38,919 bases of DNA from Bacillota bacterium (GCA_023457355.1 JAEWLW010000028.1:1-38919); one strand, 5' to 3'; positions 15,983 to 24,347 are shown, counted from the stretch's first letter. Made by a program: numbers and translations. Notes: generated from the sequence alone by a model not told the origin.

Positions 15983-16657
15983 ATGACTTTAATTGACTCC
16001 TCAACACTTTTTTCATTAATGGTAGATGGATTGCTAAAGGGATTTCTTCTAGTTGCTCCATATTTTATACCGCTGTTACTGTTATCTACTGTTTTCTTAG
16101 TGCTAAAACCGTTTATAAAAGGAAAAGTTGGTGAAGTATCTGTAGCTGCTTTGCTTTCAACCCTGCCCAATGAAGAGTACATTATATTAAACAATATTAT
16201 GATCAAATCGCTAAAGGGTACGTCACAGATAGATCATATTGTTATTTCAGTTCACGGCGTATTTGCAATAGAAACAAAAAACTATAGTGGTTGGATATTT
16301 GGCAAAGAAACTGATCAGTATTGGACTCAAACACTCGGAAAAGAAAAACATAGATTTTATAATCCAATACGTCAGAATTACGGTCATATAAAATCTCTAG
16401 AAACACTCCTAGCGCCATTGGGTAGAATACCGTTCATTTCGATAGTCGCTTTTCCGGGAGATTGTGAATTAAAAACACAGCCACATGGCGTGGTATATTA
16501 TGGTAACCTGATATCAGAGATCAAACAATATAAAGAATACATATTGCCTAAATCCCAATTGAATAGAATTGCCGACACAATAAACAGAGCCAATATATCT
16601 GGAAAAGATGCAAGAAAGCAGCATGTAAGTAATATCAGAGCTAAGTATAAAGCATAA
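15983..16657 (+). CDS. Membrane-anchored NERD-domain (nuclease-related) protein
   Basis: This 224-aa protein has one hydrophobic helix at about 20-42 (FLLVAPYFIPLLLLSTVFLV), then a NERD domain: KGKVGEVSVAALL with E51, IDHIVIS with D84 and the catalytic-type ETK at 97-99. This E-D-ExK layout is that of PD-(D/E)xK nuclease-fold proteins. NERD proteins recur in mobile elements and defence loci, and here it is tethered to the membrane. I chose the ATG at 15983, with AGGTGG 5 nt upstream, over an ATG at 15965 that has none. It is the last cargo gene before the right attachment site. Confidence 0.8.
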   Translation: MTLIDSSTLFSLMVDGLLKGFLLVAPYFIPLLLLSTVFLVLKPFIKGKVGEVSVAALLSTLPNEEYIILNNIMIKSLKGTSQIDHIVISVHGVFAIETKNYSGWIFGKETDQYWTQTLGKEKHRFYNPIRQNYGHIKSLETLLAPLGRIPFISIVAFPGDCELKTQPHGVVYYGNLISEIKQYKEYILPKSQLNRIADTINRANISGKDARKQHVSNIRAKYKA

Positions 16658-16746
16658 AATAAACTTCCCACTACGGAATTAAATTGTGGCAAGGTATCTG
16701 TGTGGGCTGCGCCCCCTACTTTAAGTTTGCTTCATGCCATACCGTT

Positions 16747-16821
16747 ACCGTGCCCCTGCGAGGGGCGCTTCTTGTTCGCGGCAAGCCGCGAAACAAAAAC
16801 CATCCCCGACGTCAGGGACGC
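16747..16821. repeat. Cluster of three small GC-rich palindromes near the right end
   Basis: GCCCCT-GCG-AGGGGC, TTCGCGGC-AA-GCCGCGAA and an imperfect TCCCCGACGTCAGGGA follow one another within about 75 bp. They stand out in the AT-rich island. Possible roles are a single-strand origin for rolling-circle replication or structured DNA in the attachment arm. Confidence 0.4.
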
Positions 16822-16881
16822 GGTCAGAGCGATAATATTTCATTGCAGATACATCTTTTACCTTGGTTTACATTTTACTAA

Positions 16882-16901
16882 GCATCTACCAAACATCTAC
16901 C
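16882..16901 (+). promoter_or_regulatory. Putative integrase arm-type sites, right end
   Basis: CATCTAC twice with an 11-bp period (16883-16889, 16894-16900). The 20-bp block matches the left-end block at 9148-9167 at 19 positions, in the same orientation, about 150 bp inside the right core repeat. Confidence 0.6.
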
Positions 16902-17054
16902 AAAATATCAAAATATGTGATTTCCCCGTATTTAGTTTGGCAATAACACTTCAAGCTTAAAATTGGATTTTTTCTGATTCCCATGCGATTTTAGGCGTTT
17001 TTATAATCACTCAATTTCACTCAGCAGAACCTTATGTAAACACCTTTTAACAGA

Positions 17055-17109
17055 CTTAAAATCCCTCGGTAGAAATACCGTACCGGTTCGATCCCGGTCA
17101 GCGGCACCA
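17055..17109 (+). repeat. att core: 3' part of tRNA-Leu(UAA), right copy
   Basis: Second 55-bp copy of the tRNA-Leu 3' half, ending GGCACCA. The only difference from 9014-9068 is C to T in the T-loop (position 17092). Upstream sequence does not form a D-arm or acceptor strand, so this is also a remnant. Together the copies bound an element of about 8.04 kb. Confidence 0.88.
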
Positions 17110-17110
17110 G

Positions 17111-17146
17111 AACGATCCCCAAGGTTATCTTGAGGATCGTTTTTCT
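17111..17146 (+). terminator. Terminator just outside the right att core
   Basis: AACGATCC pairs with GGATCGTT (with inner AAG/CTT pairing), followed by TTTTCTTTTA. This is probably the original terminator of the tRNA-Leu gene, now separated from its promoter. Confidence 0.8.
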
Positions 17147-17690
17147 TTTATTTATAAATAGTTTGTCTTAAAAATTAAAATAGCATCATAATAGCGTTAT
17201 AATGCGGGTTTATATTTTATAGTCCTACTCCCTCTCAATGCGATATTTTAAGTGATTACCCTGCTATACCGGATTGAGAAGATAATTAGTCTGTTTGGAT
17301 ATTTTAAATCACGGATAATTATAGGGCGTGTAGGGCGCGTATTTTTAAAAATTTTCCTCCTTAACTTTGTACCTAGGGAGCCTCTGATTAATTCAGGGGC
17401 GGGTTAGCGGCGAGAGAATTTTGTGCCTGACAATGCAAAAAGCAGACATAAAGCTGGCGCTCATGGCTGCTTTTTAACACAGTCAGACGCAAAATTAGCC
17501 GCTGATAAACTGCACATGGATTAAATCAGCGGTTCCCTAGTTTTCCTTGACCTTTCCACAGGGGGCTTCTGGTCTATTGTCCGTTTTTACGGGTTCGGTT
17601 CAGATATCCCCGGGCTTTTTTTATGCCGACGGGTCGGGGTGGGCCGGTCCGCGCGGAACCGGAACCGGGCGCGGGGGCGGTCGAATTGTG
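17147..17690. other. Gene-free stretch between the element and the sensor kinase
   Basis: No gene is supported. The first 220 bp are AT-rich, then comes a 168-bp foldback element (17373-17540), then GC-rich DNA with an imperfect palindrome around CCGGTCCGC/GCGGAACCGG near 17644-17662. Confidence 0.5.
17373..17540. mobile_element. MITE-like foldback element
   Basis: The 168 bp form one long imperfect palindrome. Ends CTAGGGAGCCTCTGATTAA and the complement of TTAAATCAGCGGTTCCCTAG match with few differences. Inner arms AGCGGC...AATTTTGTGCCTGAC and GTCAGACGCAAAATT...GCCGCT pair, and AAAAAGCAG pairs with CTGCTTTTT at the centre. There is no coding capacity. The terminal CTAG could be the target duplication. 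No second copy was seen in the window. Confidence 0.6.
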
Positions 17691-17719
17691 TTGACCCCCC
17701 TCCTTTTTTATCATATACT
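17691..17719 (+). promoter_or_regulatory. Promoter of the sensor kinase operon
   Basis: TTGACC (17691-17696), a 17-nt spacer and TATACT (17714-17719) give a near-consensus sigma-A promoter. The leader to the GTG start at 17975 would be about 250 nt, long enough for regulatory structure. Confidence 0.65.
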
Positions 17720-17974
17720 CTTACTATGAAATGTAATTGGTTAAAATTAGCATCCGCATTTGGTTTAATATCCGCGCCTTTTGCCTTTACGTGCGGTGCA
17801 GGGCTGCTTCACCAAAGCCGTTTTGCACCGTCGGCGGGCGGGGGCATGGCGCGGGGAATAAACCGAAAGCGGCATGTTGAGAGCCGAGCCGCCGTGTGAA
17901 CACGGGGTTATTTGACAAGGCGGCAATCGACCATAAAACGGCGGTGCGGCCGCGCGCGGGAAGGAGCCATCTTT

Positions 17975-20848
17975 GTGAAAAAACTGCTTGCTTTACCGGC
18001 CCTTGTTTTAAGCGTTCTCTCCATTATGGCGGCTGCCTGCTTTGCGGCGGATTCGGGCACCGACTACACAGCGGCGGAGCGGGCTTTTATGGCGGCGCAC
18101 CCCGTCGTTCGCCTCGGCGTCGACCCCCTGTTCGTGCCCTTTGAGTTCATCGACAAGGACGGGGTCTATAAGGGCATGACGGCGGATTACCTCGCCATTG
18201 TCAGCGAAAAAACCGGCATGACATTCGAGGTCGTCCAGGGGCTGACATGGCCCGAAGCCTATGACATGGCGCTCTCCGGCGATGTGGACATGCTGCCAGC
18301 CATATCCAAAACCCAAGAGCGGGAGACGCATTTTCTTTTTACCGAGCCTTACTACCACTTTAAGCGCGTCATTGTCACCCAGGACGACGAAACCGGCATT
18401 TTTGGCATTGAAGACCTGAAAAAGCTGACGGTGGCCGTACAGCGCAACAGCTCGCACCACAGCTATCTGCTGGCGTACCCCGGCATCAATTTAAGCCTTT
18501 ATGATTCGGCCGAGGCGGCGTTGGCCGCTGTGGCCGACGGCACCGAGCGCGCTTTTGTGGGGAACCTGGCAACCTCCAGCTATCTGATTCGTTCAAACGG
18601 GCTGAGCAATTTAAAGTTTACGGCGTTTGAGGCGCAAAAGCAGCAGGCCCTTTATTTTGCCGTGCGCAGCGACTGGCCCGAGCTGGTCGGCATTCTCAAC
18701 AAGGTGCTGGAGCGCGTCACCGAGGAGCAGAAAATAGCCATCAACAACAGGTGGATTAATTTTGAGCAGGAGACCGATTATGGCCCGGTTATTCGCCTGG
18801 TTTCGATCATCGGCGCCTTTGTGGCCATGGCGCTGGCGGTTTCCTGCTACTGGATTATCCGCCTGCACCGGGAAATTGGCAAGCGCAAACGCATTCAGGC
18901 CGCGCTGGAACGGGCCAGGCAGGAAGCGGAGGACGCCAACCAGTTCAAGTCGAACTTTATGGCGAGAATGTCGCACGAAATCCGCACGCCGCTCAACGCC
19001 ATTGCGGGCATGGCCTATCTGCTGAAAAAAACCAGGGTGACGCTGACGCAAAGAATGTATGCCGACCGCATTACACAGGCTTCCACCAATATGCTGAGCA
19101 TTATTAACGATATTTTGGATTTTTCCAAAATTGAAGCCGGTAAAATGGATTTGGACATCACGTCGTTCAGCATGGATCAGGTGATTCAGGACGTCGTCAA
19201 CATCATTTCCTACAAAATTGACGAACAGGAGATCGGCTTTAAGCTTTCGAAGGACCCGCTGATTCCCTGCTGGTTTTTCGGCGACCCCAAGCGCATTGAG
19301 CAGATTCTTCTGAATATTTTGAATAACGCCGCAAAGTTTACCCGCGCGGGCGAAGTTTCGCTGGATATCCGGCTTGTGGCCAAGGAAAACGAGAAATATC
19401 ACCTGTCGTTTTCGGTGAGGGACACCGGCATCGGCATGTCGGAGGAACAGGTCAAAAAGCTGTTTGTACCCTTTACGCAGGGCGATGTCAGCATCAACCG
19501 GCGCTTTGGCGGAACCGGCCTGGGGCTTTCCATCGTCAAGAATCTGGTGGAAATGATGGGCGGGCAGATTCAGGTGTTCAGCACCGTCGGCGAGGGGTCT
19601 ACCTTTGTTGTCCAGCTGGCGCTGAGCGTCGATAAGGAAAGGGAGGCGGAATATTTCAAAACACTGTCCGCCAGCCGCTTTAAGGACGTCCGCGCGCTGG
19701 TTCTGGAGAAGACGGGCGCCAGCATGAACCTGATTGAAAGCTACCTGGGCGCTTTCGGCATACAGTGCGAGCTGACCAGCGCACAGGCCAGCGCGCTGAG
19801 TATGCTTGAGGCGGCCGACGGCAAGTTTGCCAAGCCCTTTGACCTGCTGATTATTGATTACGAAACGCCGCTGGAAGGCGGGTTTAAATTTCTGGAATCG
19901 CTTCAAAACAGCCGGAAAATTTTTAAGATGCCCAAGGTGATCATGCTGTTCCCGATGATGCGGGCGGACCTGTTCGAGAAGCTCAACGATTACGGCGTGG
20001 ATATCGGCATCGGCAAACCGATTGTGCCCTCGGTGCTTTTTAACGGCATTCTTGAAATCTTCAGGCTCAAGGCCGTCTGCGGCGCCCAGCCTTCGGCGGC
20101 GGCGACGGCCGGGCCGTCCGCGGCTGAAAAGCCGTGGGGTGTTCTGGTGGTTGAAGATAATAAAACAAACCAGCTGATCGCCAAATCGCTTTTAAAGCAG
20201 GCGGGCATCACGTCGATTCTGGCCGGCGACGGCCAGGCCGCCGTTGCGCTTTTTAAACAGTACCGGGATAAAATTGATTTGATCCTGATGGATTTACATA
20301 TGCCCGTCATGAACGGTTATGATGCGGCGCGGGAAATTCAGAAAACAGACCCCGATATCCCCATTGTTGCGATGACGGCGGATGTGATTCTGGGCGTCCG
20401 AGAAAAGTGCACGCAATACGGCATCCATCATTATATCAGCAAGCCCTTTGAGCCGGATCGTTTTATTCAAACCGTCAGGGATATTATTTCGGAAAGCCGG
20501 TCCGGCCGCCTTGCCGGGGCCGATCTGCTGGACCGGGCCGCCGGGCTGAAAAATATGGGCGGCGATACGGCGCTTTACCGCGAGGTTCTCAACGAATATT
20601 TCAACGAGAACCAAGGCACTGCGGATAAACTGAGGCTGACCATCGGCGAAAAGCGGTATGCCGATGCCGCGCAGATTGTGCATAAGGTTAAAAGCAGCTC
20701 GGGCAGCATTGGCGCCAGGGCGCTGTACGACCTTTCAATTAAGCTCCAAAAAGCGCTGGATGAAGAAAATGACGGCGAAATATTGCCGTTGCAGCAGCAA
20801 TTTTCCAATATGCTGGGCAGGCTGCTGGGTGAGCTTGCCCGGCTTTAA
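17975..20848 (+). CDS. Hybrid sensor histidine kinase with periplasmic solute-binding domain and Hpt (BvgS/EvgS-like)
   Basis: This 957-aa protein starts at GTG with AAGGAGCC about 7 nt upstream; a longer frame upstream lacks a ribosome site and spoils the signal peptide. Order: signal peptide (1-24), SBP_bac_3 sensor (about 45-265), one membrane helix (about 275-295), HisKA with H334 in SHEIRTPL, HATPase (NILNNAAKF, DTGIGM, GGTGLGLSI), a divergent receiver (D628), a canonical receiver (D773 in LILMDLHMP) and an Hpt domain with H903 in HKVKSSSGS. It should bind an extracellular amino acid or carboxylate-like ligand and relay phosphate H-D-H-D. The next gene, a REC-EAL regulator 45 bp downstream, is the obvious final acceptor. 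Confidence 0.92.
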   Translation: MKKLLALPALVLSVLSIMAAACFAADSGTDYTAAERAFMAAHPVVRLGVDPLFVPFEFIDKDGVYKGMTADYLAIVSEKTGMTFEVVQGLTWPEAYDMALSGDVDMLPAISKTQERETHFLFTEPYYHFKRVIVTQDDETGIFGIEDLKKLTVAVQRNSSHHSYLLAYPGINLSLYDSAEAALAAVADGTERAFVGNLATSSYLIRSNGLSNLKFTAFEAQKQQALYFAVRSDWPELVGILNKVLERVTEEQKIAINNRWINFEQETDYGPVIRLVSIIGAFVAMALAVSCYWIIRLHREIGKRKRIQAALERARQEAEDANQFKSNFMARMSHEIRTPLNAIAGMAYLLKKTRVTLTQRMYADRITQASTNMLSIINDILDFSKIEAGKMDLDITSFSMDQVIQDVVNIISYKIDEQEIGFKLSKDPLIPCWFFGDPKRIEQILLNILNNAAKFTRAGEVSLDIRLVAKENEKYHLSFSVRDTGIGMSEEQVKKLFVPFTQGDVSINRRFGGTGLGLSIVKNLVEMMGGQIQVFSTVGEGSTFVVQLALSVDKEREAEYFKTLSASRFKDVRALVLEKTGASMNLIESYLGAFGIQCELTSAQASALSMLEAADGKFAKPFDLLIIDYETPLEGGFKFLESLQNSRKIFKMPKVIMLFPMMRADLFEKLNDYGVDIGIGKPIVPSVLFNGILEIFRLKAVCGAQPSAAATAGPSAAEKPWGVLVVEDNKTNQLIAKSLLKQAGITSILAGDGQAAVALFKQYRDKIDLILMDLHMPVMNGYDAAREIQKTDPDIPIVAMTADVILGVREKCTQYGIHHYISKPFEPDRFIQTVRDIISESRSGRLAGADLLDRAAGLKNMGGDTALYREVLNEYFNENQGTADKLRLTIGEKRYADAAQIVHKVKSSSGSIGARALYDLSIKLQKALDEENDGEILPLQQQFSNMLGRLLGELARL

Positions 20849-20893
20849 AGCGGAAAACGGGCGGATGCCCAATGTGTGACACAAGGAGGATGA

Positions 20894-23401
20894 ATGATGT
20901 CTGCAAAAATATTGGTTGTCGATGATTCAGCGACAGACCGCCTGATTATCAAAAACATGTTAAGCGAATACGATATTTTGACGGCATGCGACGGGTTGGA
21001 AGCCATGCGTCAAATCAATAGGCAGGCAGATATTGATTTGATCATCCTTGATGTGAACATGCCCAATATGGACGGCTTTGAGGTGCTGCGCGCCTTAAAT
21101 TCGGACGACCGCTGCAAGCATTTGCGCACCATTATCCTGACAAACTACGATGAGCTTGATAATGAGATCAAGGGCCTGAAGCTGGGCGCGGTGGATTATA
21201 TCCGAAAACCCGTCCATATGGACGCGCTGAAGGTCCGGATTGAAACCCACCTTGAACTGCTGCGGATACAAAAGCTGCTGGAGCATAATCTTTATGAGCA
21301 CAGCCTGACCTTTGATACGATTTTTCAGCAGGCGCCCATCGGCATTGCCATTACGCATGCCAATGAATCGTTTATGGCCGCAAAGCAGGATATTATCAGT
21401 ATCAACCCGATGTATGCGCAGATTACCGGCAGAACCAAAGAGGAACTGATGCGGCTGGGCTGGATTGCCATAACGCACCCGGACGACCTGAAGGCGGACA
21501 TGGAAAACCTCAAAAAGCTTGAGGCGGGGGAAATAAAAAGCTATTCGATGGAGAAGCGCTATATAAAGCCGGACGGTTCGACCGTCTGGGCGCATATTGT
21601 CGTGGCCAACCTGAATGTCATCAACGGGCATGAATTCAATCACATCTGTCTGGTGCAGGATATCTCCAAGCGCAAGGAAATTGAAGAGGCGCTCATGGAA
21701 AGCGAACGCAGCAAGTCGGTGCTGCTCTCCCACCTGCCGGGTATGGCGTACCGGTGCCGTTACGACCGCGACTGGACAATGCAGTTTGTTTCCGCCGGTT
21801 GCTTTGAGCTGACGGGCTATGCCCCCGAAAGCCTTTTGTATAACCGGAATCTTTCTTACAACGACCTGATTACACCGGAATACCGCGAGCCGCTGTGGGA
21901 GGCGTGGAAGCGGATTCTGGCCGCGAGGCGCCCTTTTAAGTACGAATATGAAATTATGACGGCCCAGGGGCAGCGCAAATGGGTTTTGGAGATGGGGCAG
22001 GGAATTTTCAACGCCCGGGGCGAAGTGGAAGCGCTGGAGGGCATCATTCTTGACATCTCAGAACGCAAAGCCTTTGAAAACAACCTGCGGTATAACAGCG
22101 AGCACGATTTGAGCACCGGCCTTTACAACCGCCTTTTTCTGGAAAAGCTGCTGGCGCGCGACGGCAGAAAAAGCGCAACACAAAAGCGGGCGGTAATCGG
22201 CATCAACCTGAGCGCGGTGCACCTGCTGAGCATGACCTATGGCTTTCATTACAGCCAGGACCTGATCAAAAGAGTAGCCGACGCCCTGAGCGCGCTTTGC
22301 GACGCCCACCATCATCTGTTTAACACCTTTGAAAACCAGCTGGTGATCTACGTGGGGAAATACGAGGGCAAATTCGCGCTGCTCCGGTTTTGCCAGGCGG
22401 TTATCGAGACGCTGGAGGCCGTGCTGGCTGTTGAAAAAATTGGCGCGGGCATCGGCATTGTTGAGATTGACCAACGCAACGGGCACGATATTGAGCAATT
22501 GTTGAAGAACCTTTTAATCGCTTCGGAAAAGGCGCTGAACAGTCCGGACGGCGAAATCCGCTTTTGCTTTTTTGATGCGGAAATGGAAGCGCAGGTTGTG
22601 CGCGAAGAAAAGATTAAGCGCCTGCTGGCCGAAATTGCGGAGAATAAAGGCCATAACGCCCTGTTCCTGCAATTTCAGCCGATTCTGGATATCCGGTCGG
22701 ATAAGATCTGCGGTTTTGAGGCGCTGGCCCGGCTGAACGACGAAAAGCTGGGGCTGGTGCAGCCGCTGGAGTTCATCCCCATCGCCGAGAAAACCCGGCT
22801 GATTGCGCAGGTGGGCAAAAGCATTATTTTGCTGGCGCTCAACTTCCTCAACAAGCTCAAAGCGCACGGTTACGAAACCGTCAGTGTGGCCATCAACATT
22901 TCCGCCATTCAGCTGTTGAGAAAAGATTTTGTCCCGGCCCTGCTTGAAAAGATTCAGGCCATGCAGGTGGATGCGGGCAACATCTGCCTGGAGATTACCG
23001 AGTCGATCTTGGCCTCCAACTTTCAGGAGATTAACAATATCCTCAGCCGACTGAAGAATATCGGCATCAAAATTGCCATTGACGACTTTGGCACCGGCTA
23101 CTCCTCCCTTGCGCGGGAGCGGGAACTAAACGTCAATTGCCTTAAAATAGACAAATATTTTATCAACAAGCTGCTGACGCTGCGGGAGGAAGAAGCCATC
23201 ACCGGCGACATTATTTCGATGGCGCATAAACTGGGGCATTATGTCATAGCCGAAGGCATTGAGCAGGAAAAGCAGATGCAGTACCTGAAGGATTACGGCT
23301 GCGACCAGGTGCAGGGCTATTTGATTGCGCAACCGCTCGACGAAAATGCAGCGCTGGCGCTGCTGAAAAAACAGCGCTCAAAAGAGGCGGTATTGCAGTG
23401 A
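20894..23401 (+). CDS. Response regulator with REC-PAS-PAS-degenerate GGDEF-EAL (c-di-GMP phosphodiesterase)
   Basis: This 835-aa protein starts with AAGGAGG about 6 nt before a double ATG. REC spans about 1-120 with phospho-acceptor D53 (LIILDVNMP) and K in RKPVH. Two PAS domains follow, each ending in a PAC motif (VQDISKRKEIEEA, ILDISERKAFENN). The GGDEF-like domain at about 400-560 lacks the GGDEF signature and is probably inactive. The C-terminal EAL domain keeps the metal and catalytic residues: E609 in FEALAR, N in AINIS, E in LEITES, DD in AIDDFGTGYS, K in LKIDKYF and E in AEGIE. It should hydrolyse c-di-GMP under control of the upstream kinase. Confidence 0.93.
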   Translation: MMSAKILVVDDSATDRLIIKNMLSEYDILTACDGLEAMRQINRQADIDLIILDVNMPNMDGFEVLRALNSDDRCKHLRTIILTNYDELDNEIKGLKLGAVDYIRKPVHMDALKVRIETHLELLRIQKLLEHNLYEHSLTFDTIFQQAPIGIAITHANESFMAAKQDIISINPMYAQITGRTKEELMRLGWIAITHPDDLKADMENLKKLEAGEIKSYSMEKRYIKPDGSTVWAHIVVANLNVINGHEFNHICLVQDISKRKEIEEALMESERSKSVLLSHLPGMAYRCRYDRDWTMQFVSAGCFELTGYAPESLLYNRNLSYNDLITPEYREPLWEAWKRILAARRPFKYEYEIMTAQGQRKWVLEMGQGIFNARGEVEALEGIILDISERKAFENNLRYNSEHDLSTGLYNRLFLEKLLARDGRKSATQKRAVIGINLSAVHLLSMTYGFHYSQDLIKRVADALSALCDAHHHLFNTFENQLVIYVGKYEGKFALLRFCQAVIETLEAVLAVEKIGAGIGIVEIDQRNGHDIEQLLKNLLIASEKALNSPDGEIRFCFFDAEMEAQVVREEKIKRLLAEIAENKGHNALFLQFQPILDIRSDKICGFEALARLNDEKLGLVQPLEFIPIAEKTRLIAQVGKSIILLALNFLNKLKAHGYETVSVAINISAIQLLRKDFVPALLEKIQAMQVDAGNICLEITESILASNFQEINNILSRLKNIGIKIAIDDFGTGYSSLARERELNVNCLKIDKYFINKLLTLREEEAITGDIISMAHKLGHYVIAEGIEQEKQMQYLKDYGCDQVQGYLIAQPLDENAALALLKKQRSKEAVLQ

Positions 23402-23427
23402 AAAAAGGATGGCAGGGGGAATAACGC

Positions 23428-23556
23428 TTGAAGCTGATTTTACTTGGGCTGGTGCTTGCAGCGGCGTTATCGGGTGCCCGTTCACCGGCACTGGCTGCCG
23501 ATTCGAAGGCCGCTTTGACGAATTTATCCGCCCTGCGCGCTTTTGAAAAAGCTTGA
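23428..23556 (+). CDS. Signal-peptide micro-ORF or truncated secreted-protein gene
   Basis: A 42-codon frame from a TTG encodes KLILLGLVLAAALSGARSPALAADSKAALTNL, a good signal peptide with an ALA-AD cleavage site but only about 18 residues after it. GGGGGAA lies about 7 nt upstream. It begins 26 bp after the EAL gene. It may be a small secreted peptide, or the surviving 5' end of a larger gene, since no continuation is visible in the other frames. Confidence that it is expressed is low. Confidence 0.35.
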   Translation: MKLILLGLVLAAALSGARSPALAADSKAALTNLSALRAFEKA

Positions 23557-23612
23557 CCAAAACTTCTAATTTGTGCGGCTTTTTCTTTAAAATGAATTTT
23601 TCGACAGGCTGA

Positions 23613-23649
23613 GGGGGCACCCGCCAAAATAAGCGGGCGCCCCCCTTTT
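23613..23649. terminator. Terminator between convergent regulator and hemerythrin genes
   Basis: GGGGGCACCCGC pairs with GCGGGCGCCCCC (one mismatch) around an 8-nt AT loop, followed by TTTT. It ends the kinase-EAL transcript. Confidence 0.8.
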
Positions 23650-23686
23650 GGATTTTTCTGGCTGGATATCGGTTTGCGGCCGCTTG

Positions 23687-24085
23687 CTACTTGGCCGTCT
23701 TTGCAAACTCGCCAATTTTTTTATCCATATTCGAAATATGCTTGGTCAGCCATTCAAGAACCATCTGGTTGGCGTTGAGGATGACCAGAATATTTCCGCC
23801 GGAGGTCTGGTAGTCGCTGCGCAGCTTTTGCAGCTGGGTGATAAAGGCGGTGTGCGCGGCCTTTTGCGCCGCGTACTGCGGGTAGCGGATGCGCAGCATG
23901 TAGTTTTCTTCATCGGCAAAGTGCTTTTTAGTGTAACCTTCCAAAAAGTCCAGCAGCTCCCCGATATATTCTTTAGCCTGGTTCTTTTTTCCCGCTTCAA
24001 AAAGCTTTTCTGCTTTTTCAAACCAGACCTTATGTTGCTCGTCAATCAGATCAATCCCGACTGACAGGTTCGGTGTCCATGGCAT
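23687..24085 (-). CDS. Bacteriohemerythrin with one iron-ligand histidine replaced
   Basis: This 132-aa protein is full length for a single-domain bacteriohemerythrin, a four-helix di-iron O2-binding protein. Visible ligands are H18 (DEQHK), H55 and E59 (HFADEE), H78, H116 and D121 (KHISNMD). The first histidine of the usual H-x3-H pair on helix C is Q74 here (YPQYAAQKAAHTAF, codon CAA), so the di-iron site is probably altered to six protein ligands. The gene has its own promoter and is convergent with the c-di-GMP operon. Possible roles are oxygen or NO sensing or scavenging in an anaerobe, or a redox role made different by the missing ligand. Confidence 0.88.
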   Translation of the reverse strand: MPWTPNLSVGIDLIDEQHKVWFEKAEKLFEAGKKNQAKEYIGELLDFLEGYTKKHFADEENYMLRIRYPQYAAQKAAHTAFITQLQKLRSDYQTSGGNILVILNANQMVLEWLTKHISNMDKKIGEFAKTAK

Positions 24086-24129
24086 AGCGATTCCCCCTTT
24101 TATTCGGAAAATTGTTCCTGTATTAATCT

Positions 24130-24158
24130 ATTTTATAACAAAATACGATGCGGTTCAA
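24130..24158 (-). promoter_or_regulatory. Promoter of the hemerythrin gene
   Basis: On the minus strand TTGAAC (24158-24153), a 17-nt spacer and TAAAAT (24135-24130), about 45 bp before the ATG. Confidence 0.6.
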
Positions 24159-24347
24159 GGGCGTTTTTGTAAGTTTGTGTCAAAAAATAATAGGCGCAGG
24201 GATGCCGCCCGTGCCTTTGCTGGCCGGGGCGGACGGCATGGACGTATTTCTCAAAAATTTTTAAATCGCCCTATGTATTGAAGCGTGTTTTGCGGCGCCT
24301 GTAAGACGTAAAGGTTGGCGGATTGGTCTGCAGCCCTTTCCCCCAGC

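Larger units (their letters stand above)
16658..17054. other. Gene-free right arm of the element
   Basis: No gene is supported here. It holds a GC-rich hairpin cluster at 16735-16830, the integrase arm sites at 16882-16901 and AT-rich DNA leading to the att core. Short open frames in it look random. Confidence 0.5.

Noticed and set aside
8937..17213. Shared 14-mer ATAATGCGGGTTTA outside both att cores
   Set aside because: A 14-bp match is expected by chance in a window of this size and flanking sequence does not align.
17639..17899. Plus-strand frames upstream of the kinase
   Set aside because: They span the kinase promoter and a GC-rich palindrome; no ribosome site or family resemblance.
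18611..19906. 431-codon minus-strand frame
   Set aside because: Antisense shadow of the sensor kinase, rich in His, Gln and Asn without motifs.
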